From the NCBI GenBank assembly GCA_005503055.1, contig SCOX01000011.1:84207-148206 (forward strand): a DNA stretch of 64,000 bases, written 5' to 3'. The DNA is from Lysobacteraceae bacterium P. GTDB lineage: Bacteria > Pseudomonadota > Gammaproteobacteria > Xanthomonadales > Xanthomonadaceae. This document shows, piece after piece, positions 57,386-64,000 of this stretch (position 1 is its first letter; the number at the start of each line of letters is the position of its first letter). The notes below the pieces were generated by a model. The model saw only the letters and a program-made list of their open reading frames with translations, searched no databases and was not told where the DNA came from. A program made the position numbers and the translations under genes.

Positions 57386-57763
57386 ATGAAGCGTAATCAG
57401 AGCGGCATGACCCTGATCGGGTTCGTCATCGTGCTGGGCGTGGTCGGCGTGTTCATCTACATGGGCATGAAGATCATTCCGATGTATTCGGAATACTTCG
57501 CCGTGAAGCAGGCGCTGAAGCAGATGTCCCAGGAATCGGGCGTCAGCCAGCAGGACCCGAAGCGCATCAAGGACGCCTTCTTCCGCCGCCTGTATGTCAG
57601 CTATGCCGACAACGTGAAGCCGGCGGACGTCAAGCTGGCGCGCAAGGATTCCGGCTACACGATGACCGTGGATTACGAGGTCCGTCGCCCGTTGATCGGC
57701 AATTTCGACATCGTCGGCCATTTCAACGCCGAGCAGATCCTTTCGCGCGGCTCGGATGACTGA
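57386..57763 (+). CDS. DUF4845 protein between lepB and rnc
   Basis: A 125-residue protein with an N-terminal membrane segment ([22 protein letters not shown]) that resembles a prepilin-like start (QSGMTLIGF). A periplasmic domain follows ([15 protein letters not shown] ... [17 protein letters not shown]). DUF4845 genes lie between lepB and rnc in many beta- and gammaproteobacteria; function is unknown. It overlaps rnc by 8 bases. Confidence 0.88.
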   Translation: MKRNQSGMTLIGFVIVLGVVGVFIYMGMKIIPMYSEYFAVKQALKQMSQESGVSQQDPKRIKDAFFRRLYVSYADNVKPADVKLARKDSGYTMTVDYEVRRPLIGNFDIVGHFNAEQILSRGSDD

Positions 57764-58415
57764 CCGGATCGGCCATCGCTTCAACCGTCCGGAACTGCTG
57801 CAGCAGGCCCTGACGCACCGCAGCGCAGGCGCTCCGCACAACGAGCGACTGGAATTCCTCGGCGACGCATTGGTGAACCTGATCGTCGCCGAAGCCCTTT
57901 ACGAGTATTGGCCCAAGGCCGACGAGGGCGCGCTGACGCGCGCGCGTGCGGAACTGGTGCGCGAGTCGGCCCTGGCGCCGATCGCCCGCACCCTGGATCT
58001 TGGCGCCCGACTGACGCTCGGGCCGGGCGAGATGAAGTCCGGCGGGCATCGGCGCGATTCCATCCTCGCCGATGCGTTGGAGGCGGTGATCGCCGCCATC
58101 TACCTCGATTCCGATTTCCAGTCCTGCCGTGCCGCGGTGATGCCCTGGTTCAAGGAAGCGATCGCCGCCTTGCCGCCCCCGAACAAGGTCGGCAAGGACG
58201 CGAAGACCCGCCTGCAGGAGTGGCTGCAGGCCCGCCAGAAGCCGCTGCCGGTTTACGCGCTGCTGACCGAGAGCGGCGAGGACCACGCCAAGAGCTTCCA
58301 GGTGAGCTGCACGCTGAGCCAGCCGCCGTTGGAAGCGGATGGCGTCGGCAACTCGCGCCGAGCCGCCGAGCAGGCCGCGGCCGAGGCCGTCCTGGAACGC
58401 CTGCAGGAGCGCTGA
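57756..58415 (+). CDS. rnc: Ribonuclease III
   Basis: Cleaves double-stranded RNA in ribosomal RNA processing and regulation. The product is 219 residues. The RNase III signature is [20 protein letters not shown], with a second acidic cluster in [13 protein letters not shown]. The C-terminal double-stranded RNA-binding domain has [18 protein letters not shown] and [16 protein letters not shown]. It precedes era. Confidence 0.96.
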   Translation: MTDRIGHRFNRPELLQQALTHRSAGAPHNERLEFLGDALVNLIVAEALYEYWPKADEGALTRARAELVRESALAPIARTLDLGARLTLGPGEMKSGGHRRDSILADALEAVIAAIYLDSDFQSCRAAVMPWFKEAIAALPPPNKVGKDAKTRLQEWLQARQKPLPVYALLTESGEDHAKSFQVSCTLSQPPLEADGVGNSRRAAEQAAAEAVLERLQER

Positions 58416-58605
58416 CCGGCGCAGTTATCGGGTGCGGCCTGGCCGCGCTCGCGTTGCGCGCCGACCCGGACCCTGCCGGAACGAGGCCCGGGCCCTCGGC
58501 GCCCCCGACGCTGCAAGACCCGGCAGTTCCGAAAGACGACCAGCCGCGACCCCGAATCCGCAATATCCGGCGTCCCCTTGCGTCGACCCGCTTACAATTC
58601 CCCGC

Positions 58606-59502
58606 ATGAATACCCCCGCACATCGCGCCGGCCACGTGGCCGTCATCGGCCGTCCCAACGTCGGCAAATCCACTCTGGTCAACGCGCTGGTCGGCGCCAA
58701 GGTCAGCATCACCTCCAACCGGCCGCAGACCACGCGTCACCAGCTGCTGGGCATCGCGACCTTCCCCGAAGGCCAGTTGCTGCTGGTCGATACCCCCGGC
58801 ATCCACCGCGAGCAGAAGCGCGCGATGAACCGCTGGATGAACCGCGCCGCGCGCGGTGCACTGGAAGGCGTCGACGCGGCGATTCTGGTCGTGCGCGCAG
58901 GAAAGTGGGACGACGAGGACTCGTTGGCCTACGACGCGCTGAAGAAGGCCGGCGTGCCCGTGGTGCTGGTGGCGAACCAGGTCGACCGCATCAAGGACAA
59001 GGCCGCGTTGCTGCCGTACCTGGCCACGGTCAGCGAAGGCCGCGATTTCGCCGGCGTGCACCCGATCTCGGCGCTCAAGCGCAGCGGCCTGGAGGCGCTG
59101 GTGAAGACCGTGCTCGCGCAGCTGCCCGAGCAGCCTGCGGTCTATGGCGAAGACGAGATCACCGACAAGAGCCAGCGCTTCCTTGCCGGGGAGATGGTGC
59201 GCGAGCAGCTCATGCGGCAGCTCGGCGAGGAACTGCCGTACGCCACGACGGTGGAAATCGAGAAGTTCGAAGTCGACGGCAACCTGTTGCGCATCGGTGC
59301 CGTGATCTGGGTCGAGCGCGACGGCCAGAAGGCGATCGTCATCGGCAAGGGCGGGGAACGCCTGCGCGAGATCGGCGCCAAGGCACGCCAGCAGATGGAA
59401 CGTTTGTTCGGCAGCAAGGTGTTCCTGGAAACCTGGGTACGCGTGCGCGAAGGCTGGTCGGACGACGAAGCGGCATTGCGCGCATTCGGATATCACGATT
59501 GA
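58606..59502 (+). CDS. era: GTPase Era
   Basis: Essential for 16S rRNA maturation and small-subunit assembly. The product is 298 residues. G1 is GRPNVGKST (15-23), G2 is [15 protein letters not shown]3 is VDTPGIH and G4 is NQVDR. The C-terminal KH domain has the motif [21 protein letters not shown]. The ATG at 58606 was chosen; the open frame upstream is not conserved in character. Confidence 0.96.
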   Translation: MNTPAHRAGHVAVIGRPNVGKSTLVNALVGAKVSITSNRPQTTRHQLLGIATFPEGQLLLVDTPGIHREQKRAMNRWMNRAARGALEGVDAAILVVRAGKWDDEDSLAYDALKKAGVPVVLVANQVDRIKDKAALLPYLATVSEGRDFAGVHPISALKRSGLEALVKTVLAQLPEQPAVYGEDEITDKSQRFLAGEMVREQLMRQLGEELPYATTVEIEKFEVDGNLLRIGAVIWVERDGQKAIVIGKGGERLREIGAKARQQMERLFGSKVFLETWVRVREGWSDDEAALRAFGYHD

Positions 59503-59628
59503 AGCGGGGATTCGGGATTAGGGATTGGAGATTCGTACGAGCGCCCAACGTTCGCAGTTGACTCGTCAGCGCTCATCGTTCTGACGAATCCCGAATCCCG
59601 AATCCCGAATCCCGAATCCCAAGCGACC
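59503..59628. repeat. GGGATTC heptamer arrays, inverted pair, era-recO junction
   Basis: A forward array (about 59504-59534, GGGATTCGGGATTAGGGATT) and a reversed array (about 59586-59622, five GAATCCC units) enclose about 50 bases of unlike sequence. The reversed arm runs up to the recO start codon. Confidence 0.85.
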
Positions 59629-60414
59629 ATGCGCCTCACCGCCGAAGCGGCATTCGTCCTGCACACGCGTCCCTGGCGGGAAACCAGTCTGCTGGTCGAA
59701 GTGTTGAGCGAACGCCACGGCCGGCTGGGGCTGGTCGCACGTGGTGTACAGGGGCCGAAGCGGCAGGCGCTGCGCGCCGCATTGCAGCCGCTGCAATGGA
59801 TCCGCTTCGACGGTGTACAGGCCGGCGAAATGGTGCGCCTGAACACTGCCGAGGCGCTCGACGTCGCGCCTCGCCTGGTCGGCGAGGCGATGCTGTCGGG
59901 CTTCTATCTCAACGAGCTCACGCTGCGCCTGGCACCCCGCCAGGACCCGGCGCCCGAGTTGTACGACGCCTACGCACGGGCACGCGTACGCCTGGGCGCG
60001 GGTGAACCGTTGGCCTGGACGTTGCGCCGCTACGAACGCGACCTGCTCGACGCGCTGGGCTCCGGGTTCGATTGGCATCACGACGGCGACGGCACCTCGA
60101 TCGATCCGGCCGCACGGTATCGCCTGGATCCCGAGCACGGAGCGCGCCGCGTCCTCAGCGATCGCGGCCACGGCGATCGCAGCCGCGCCGCGACCGGTCG
60201 GGGCCTGCTCGCCCTGGCCGATGATCGTTTGCCGGAAGCCGAGGACCTTCCCGGCCTGCGTCGCGCGATGCGCGAGGTGCTCGTGCATCACCTGGGCGCA
60301 CGCGGACTCAAATCCTGGGACATGCTGGCCGAGCTGAGCCGAATGTCCCGACCGCCTGCGGACCGCTCAGGCCCAGATGGCGCGGGCGCGGATCAGGCCG
60401 GTGCGGGCGACTGA
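59629..60414 (+). CDS. recO: DNA repair protein RecO
   Basis: Promotes annealing and RecA loading with RecR. The product is 261 residues. The OB-fold start is [34 protein letters not shown], and helical regions follow. The last about 30 residues are Ala/Gly-rich and variable. No Shine-Dalgarno is visible before the ATG because the heptamer array fills the upstream region. It converges with the REC-HPt gene, overlapping it by 22 bases. Confidence 0.94.
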   Translation: MRLTAEAAFVLHTRPWRETSLLVEVLSERHGRLGLVARGVQGPKRQALRAALQPLQWIRFDGVQAGEMVRLNTAEALDVAPRLVGEAMLSGFYLNELTLRLAPRQDPAPELYDAYARARVRLGAGEPLAWTLRRYERDLLDALGSGFDWHHDGDGTSIDPAARYRLDPEHGARRVLSDRGHGDRSRAATGRGLLALADDRLPEAEDLPGLRRAMREVLVHHLGARGLKSWDMLAELSRMSRPPADRSGPDGAGADQAGAGD

Positions 60415-61160
60415 TCCACTGCGGTAACCGGCGTGACCTTGGCTTGCGCCAATGTTTCCTGCGCTACCTGTTCCAGGGTGTCGAGCAGCACGGAGGAGGC
60501 GGGGTCCTGCTGCAAGGCCAGCACCGCCGCGGCAAGGCGCTGCGCGCCGACAAAACCGCAACTCGCGCGCAGGCGATGCAGGTCGCCGCGGACCGAATCG
60601 AGGTCGCCGCGTTCGGCGGCGGTGGCGACCGCATACACCGATTTCGGCAATTCCTGCACGAATAGGTCGCGCAGCGTCTCCACGTGCACGCGGTTGCCAT
60701 TGAGCGCGAGCGCAGCGGCGTCGTCGTCCCACAGCGGCAGGTCGCCGTCGACATAAGCCGCCGCTACCGACGTCGTCAGGTTCGGCGCGATGCCGAGCAC
60801 GCGCCGCAACGCCGCCTGTACTGTCGCAGCTGGCATCGGCTTGACCAGTGCTTCGGCGAAGCCGGCGCCGAGGAGCGCATCGAGGATGGTGGACTCGTGC
60901 GCGGCCGTGTGGGCGATGGCCGGCGTCTGCGGGTGGCGTTCGCGCAGCCGGGCAAGGAGGTCGGCGCCGCTGCCGTCGGGCAGGCGCGCATCGATCATCC
61001 AGGCCGAATAGGTTTGCGACGACGCCAGCGCGAGCGCAGCGGCGAGGCTGTCGGCCGCATCCACGTCCACTGGCGTCGCGCGCAGCGCGGCGGTGAGGAA
61101 GCTGCGGCTGGTCGGGTCGTCCTCGACCAGCAGGATGCGGGGAATGGGGTCGGGCATCAT
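60393..61160 (-). CDS. Response regulator with REC and HPt domains
   Basis: A two-component signalling protein of 255 residues. The REC domain (about 8-125) has acidic residues in LVEDD, phospho-acceptor Asp in [12 protein letters not shown], Thr in AIAHTAA and Lys in ALVKPM. A C-terminal HPt domain (about 160-240) has the His in [14 protein letters not shown]. No DNA-binding or enzymatic output domain is present, and no histidine kinase is next to it. It probably works as a phosphotransfer shuttle. The ATG at 61160 was chosen (61157 also possible). Confidence 0.88.
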   Translation of the reverse strand: MMPDPIPRILLVEDDPTSRSFLTAALRATPVDVDAADSLAAALALASSQTYSAWMIDARLPDGSGADLLARLRERHPQTPAIAHTAAHESTILDALLGAGFAEALVKPMPAATVQAALRRVLGIAPNLTTSVAAAYVDGDLPLWDDDAAALALNGNRVHVETLRDLFVQELPKSVYAVATAAERGDLDSVRGDLHRLRASCGFVGAQRLAAAVLALQQDPASSVLLDTLEQVAQETLAQAKVTPVTAVDQSPAPA

Positions 61161-61193
61161 CGGCAATTCGCGTCCTGTCGGTATGCTGATCGG

Positions 61194-63230
61194 ATGTCGC
61201 GGTTGATCTTACGCCTGCTGCTGGCTTGCCTGACGACCGCATCCGTCGCGTGGTGCGGCGCAGCTTTCGCCGCGACCGCGAACGCGCGGATCGCCAAGAT
61301 GCGCACCGCGGTGGCGACCATGGAAGGCGTGCGCGTGCAACTGGACTGGCCCGACGCTGCGCCGCAGGGAACCCTGCGCCTGCAGGCCGCGCGCATCGAC
61401 GCGCCGGAACTGGGTTACCGCTTCCGCAATGTCACCTGGCAGTGCCCACTGTCGCACGTAGGAAACCGGTGGCGGTGTGAAGGTGCCGTGCGCGAGGGGA
61501 GGGCACCCGCATTGACCCTCGCCATCGATATCGATGACACCCGTACCGACGCGCGCCTTTCCCGGGGGCGGGGCGCCATCGCCCTGCACCGGCAGGGGCG
61601 CACGCCCGACCTCACCCGCATCGACCTGACGCAGGTGCCCGTGGCGTGGGCGCGGGCTCTGATCGCGAGGGGCTGGGCCTCCGGCCGCTTCGGGGCCGGG
61701 ACGATCGATGCCGAACTCGAGGTGCGCGCCCCCTCGAACGCACCGCTGCGTGTCAGTGGCCCATTGCGCGTGAGCGGCGTGGCGTTCGATACCGCCGACG
61801 GCACCATCGCCGGCGAGAACGTCTCGGCGCAGGCGCGCCTGGACGCCAGCTTCGGCGAAACGACGGCGTTCGCGCTGGACGGCGCATTGCATGGCGGCGA
61901 CCTGCTGTTCGGCAATGCCTACCTGGCCTTGCAGAAACGCCGCGTGGCGTTCGACCTGCTGGCCACGCAGCGCGGCAACGAGGGCTGGCGCCTGCCGCGC
62001 ATGCGCTGGAACGACGCCGGCATCCTCGCTGCTCAGGGCAGCGCGGTGCTCGCCACGGACGGCGCGTTGCGAGCGCTCGATATGGAAGCTCACAGCAGCG
62101 ATCTCGCGCCGCTGCGCGATGGTTACCTCACCGGTTTCCTGGGGCAGGCGGGGCTGGCCGAACTGCAGTTGCGCGGCGCGGCCGACGTGAGCCTGCGCAT
62201 CGACGAGGGCACGGTGCACGAGGCGCACTTCGTCCCGCACTCGGTCTCCATCGACGATCCGCAGGGGCGGTTCGATTTCGCCGGACTCGACGGCGACGTG
62301 CGTTTTTCCTCGGCGCAGCAACTGCAAAGCGAGTTGCGATGGAGCGGTGGGCGCTTGCACGGGCTGGAATTCGGTGCGGCGCGGATGCCGTTCGTGAGCG
62401 AGGCCGGCGAGCTGCGCCTGCGCGAAGAGGCGAGCATGCCGATGCTCGGCGGGACCGTCACCTTCGAACACCTCCGTCTGCGACCGCCCGCGGGCGGACA
62501 AGGCCTGCAGATCCGCTTCGGCCTGGAGCTGGACCGGCTCGACATCGCCCGGATATCCAAGGCGCTGGCTTGGCCGGCGTTCACCGGCGAGCTCACCGGT
62601 CACATTCCCGAGGCTCGCTACGCGGACGATCGCCTCGATTTCGAAGGCGGACTGTCGGTAGAACTTTTCGGCGGAACCGTGCAGGTCTCCTCGCTCGCGA
62701 TGGAGCGGCCGTTCGGTGTGGCACCGACGTTGTCCTCGGACATCGCCTTCGAGGACATCGACCTGGAATCGCTGACCGGCGTGCTGGGTTTCGGCACCAT
62801 CACCGGCAAGCTCGACGGCCGCTTCGACCAGTTGCGCCTGGTGGACTGGCAGCCGGTCGCCTTCGAGGCGGTTATCGCCAGCGACGCCGTGGCGGCGCGT
62901 CGCGCCGGTGTGCGCCAGCGCATCAGCCAACGCGCCGTGCAGGACCTGTCCAGCGTCTCCGACGCTTCGTTCGTGAGCAGCCTGCAGTCGCAGCTGATCG
63001 GTCTGTTCGACGATTTCGGATATCGCCGCATCGGCCTGTCGTGCTATCTCAACGACGAGACCTGCGAGATGAGTGGTCTTCGTTCAGCCGGCAACGGCTT
63101 CACTATCGTCGAAGGCTCGGGCCTGCCCCGGCTGACGGTGGTGGGCTTCAACCGGCGCGTGGACTGGCCGACCCTGGTGGAGCGCCTGGAGGCCGCCAGC
63201 ACCGGCGAGGTGGCGCCTGTCTTCGAGTAG
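61194..63230 (+). CDS. YdbH-like AsmA-family protein
   Basis: A 678-residue protein with an N-terminal signal or anchor segment (LILRLLLACLTTASVAWCGAAFA) and a long, beta-rich body with repeated RLxxAxI-type strands. The C-terminal dicarboxylate-like region CYLNDETCEMSGLRSAGNGFTIVEGSGLPRLTVVGFNRRVDW resembles YdbH. Together with TamB and YhdP, YdbH is one of the AsmA-like proteins that move phospholipids between inner and outer membranes in E. coli. A YdbL-like gene follows after 84 bases, as expected for the ydbH-ynbE-ydbL cluster. Family assignment is by character and context. Confidence 0.8.
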   Translation: MSRLILRLLLACLTTASVAWCGAAFAATANARIAKMRTAVATMEGVRVQLDWPDAAPQGTLRLQAARIDAPELGYRFRNVTWQCPLSHVGNRWRCEGAVREGRAPALTLAIDIDDTRTDARLSRGRGAIALHRQGRTPDLTRIDLTQVPVAWARALIARGWASGRFGAGTIDAELEVRAPSNAPLRVSGPLRVSGVAFDTADGTIAGENVSAQARLDASFGETTAFALDGALHGGDLLFGNAYLALQKRRVAFDLLATQRGNEGWRLPRMRWNDAGILAAQGSAVLATDGALRALDMEAHSSDLAPLRDGYLTGFLGQAGLAELQLRGAADVSLRIDEGTVHEAHFVPHSVSIDDPQGRFDFAGLDGDVRFSSAQQLQSELRWSGGRLHGLEFGAARMPFVSEAGELRLREEASMPMLGGTVTFEHLRLRPPAGGQGLQIRFGLELDRLDIARISKALAWPAFTGELTGHIPEARYADDRLDFEGGLSVELFGGTVQVSSLAMERPFGVAPTLSSDIAFEDIDLESLTGVLGFGTITGKLDGRFDQLRLVDWQPVAFEAVIASDAVAARRAGVRQRISQRAVQDLSSVSDASFVSSLQSQLIGLFDDFGYRRIGLSCYLNDETCEMSGLRSAGNGFTIVEGSGLPRLTVVGFNRRVDWPTLVERLEAASTGEVAPVFE

Positions 63231-63314
63231 CGCTGTTCGAGTAAGTTGTCGCCAGCAACATGTAGTTAACAGATGTCGGCCTCGGCCGAACCGAATCCGC
63301 AAGGGAGAACCGAT

Positions 63315-63953
63315 ATGCGCCGTTGGATGGGAAGTCGTTGGATGGGCGTGCCGGTCGCGGCGGTGGCGCTTACTGCCTGCGTCACGATCAACGTGTACTT
63401 CCCGGCCGCCGAGGCCAAGGAAGCGGCCCGCGAGTTCGTCGAGAAGGTGATCGGCGACGAAGCGCAGACCGCGCCGCCGAAGTCGCCGGACAAGCCCGGC
63501 GGGCAGAGCGCGTACGTCCCGGCGCCGCAGCGCGCGCTGGCCTCGCGCATCGACTGGCTCTCGCTGGTCGGCATCGGTACCGCGTACGCGCAGGACGAGC
63601 CGGACGTGACGCTGAAGACGCCGGCGATCCAGGCGATCCAGTCGCGCATGGCGTCGCGCTTCGAAAGCACATTGCGCAGCCACTTCGACTCCGGCGCGCT
63701 GGGCTTCGCCAACGACGGCACCATCGACGTGCGCGACGCCGCCCAGATCCCGCTTCCGCAGCGCGTGGCGGTGAACCAGGCCGTCGCCGAACAGAACCGC
63801 GACGCCAAGGCGGTGTATCGCGAGATCTCCGTGGCCAACAAGCATCCCGAATGGGAGCAGCAGATCCGCGCCGTGTTCACCCGCCAATGGGCCGACAGCG
63901 CCCGCGCCGGCTGGTGGGTGCAGGACGCCGGCGGCAACTGGCGGCAGAAGTAA
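63315..63953 (+). CDS. YdbL-like (DUF1318) lipoprotein
   Basis: A 212-residue protein with a lipoprotein signal: lipobox Leu19-Thr20-Ala21-Cys22. The mature protein begins CVTINVYFPAAEAKEAA, similar in style to YnbE (which has an ITINMNV strand). The C-terminal about 80 residues (NDGTIDVRDAAQIPLPQRVAVNQAVAEQN ... WWVQDAGGNW) resemble YdbL/DUF1318. A Pro/Lys/Ala-rich segment of about 70 residues separates the two parts. It follows the YdbH-like gene with a good ribosome binding site (AAGGGAGA). Confidence 0.82.
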   Translation: MRRWMGSRWMGVPVAAVALTACVTINVYFPAAEAKEAAREFVEKVIGDEAQTAPPKSPDKPGGQSAYVPAPQRALASRIDWLSLVGIGTAYAQDEPDVTLKTPAIQAIQSRMASRFESTLRSHFDSGALGFANDGTIDVRDAAQIPLPQRVAVNQAVAEQNRDAKAVYREISVANKHPEWEQQIRAVFTRQWADSARAGWWVQDAGGNWRQK

Positions 63954-63963
63954 ACCTCCGCGG

Positions 63964-63990
63964 GCCCTCTCCCGACGACGGGAGGGGGCT
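63964..63990 (+). terminator. Hairpin after the YdbL-like gene
   Basis: An 11-bp stem with one wobble pair (63964-63974 with 63979-63989) and no clear T-run inside the window. It may be a terminator whose T-run is weak. Confidence 0.5.
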
Positions 63991-64000
63991 CGTGCGTGGG

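Overview
This window is chromosomal core-genome DNA from a high-GC gammaproteobacterium of the Xanthomonadaceae, most likely Lysobacter or a close relative. The evidence is the gene order (tig-clpP-clpX-lon-hupB-ppiD; yceD-rpmF-fabH-fabD-fabG-acpP-fabF-pabB-pabC-mltG-tmk-holB-pilZ; rpoE-rseA-mucD-lepA-lepB-DUF4845-rnc-era-recO), the xanthomonad-type KdkA/DUF6165 lipopolysaccharide genes, and intergenic GGGATTC heptamer arrays. The genus is inferred, not proven.

Layout. 1-1.7 kb: a Bax-inhibitor-1 membrane protein, then tRNAs Pro, Arg, His, Lys and Leu. 1.9-11.2 kb: the protein-quality-control block, with heat-shock-like promoters before clpP and lon, and hupB followed directly by tRNA-Val and two near-identical tRNA-Asp units. 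11.3-17 kb: fabI, a MltD-like transglycosylase, gloB, a methyltransferase, rnhA, dnaQ and a PP2C phosphatase. 17.4-21 kb: tRNA-Ser(CGA) and lipopolysaccharide-core genes. 21-25 kb: molybdopterin genes moaA/C/D/E, broken up by repeat elements, and a secreted beta-propeller. 25.1-25.9 kb: a 21-bp minisatellite, the SRP RNA and tRNA-Ser(GGA). 26-29.5 kb: dnaX-ybaB-recR and a HIT protein. 29.7-34.1 kb: a MoxR-DUF58-transglutaminase-Slp lipoprotein operon on the minus strand. 34.3-36.1 kb: a GT39 glycosyltransferase with an added C-terminal domain. 36.1-48.1 kb: maf, the fatty-acid-synthesis cluster, folate genes and replication genes. 48.2-50.7 kb: a small membrane protein and a FadB-like beta-oxidation enzyme. 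51-54.1 kb: the sigma-E operon rpoE-rseA-mucD. 54.1-54.4 kb: a low-GC gene for a secreted cysteine-rich peptide. 54.5-60.4 kb: lepA to recO. 60.4-64 kb: an orphan REC-HPt regulator and a YdbH-YdbL lipid-transport pair.

Most genes are ordinary housekeeping genes arranged in tightly overlapping operons (many ATGA, GTGA or TGATG junctions). I see no prophage, insertion sequence, CRISPR array or defence island. The most unusual features are: (1) a composition breakpoint inside mucD that continues through the cysteine-rich peptide gene; (2) a 117-bp tandem repeat that starts at the Gly-Gly-stop codons of moaA and recurs at the same place in moaD; (3) a REPIN-like inverted pair before moaE; (4) the 21-bp minisatellite; (5) paired inverted GGGATTC arrays at three junctions; and (6) a YdbL-like lipoprotein that may combine YnbE and YdbL roles.
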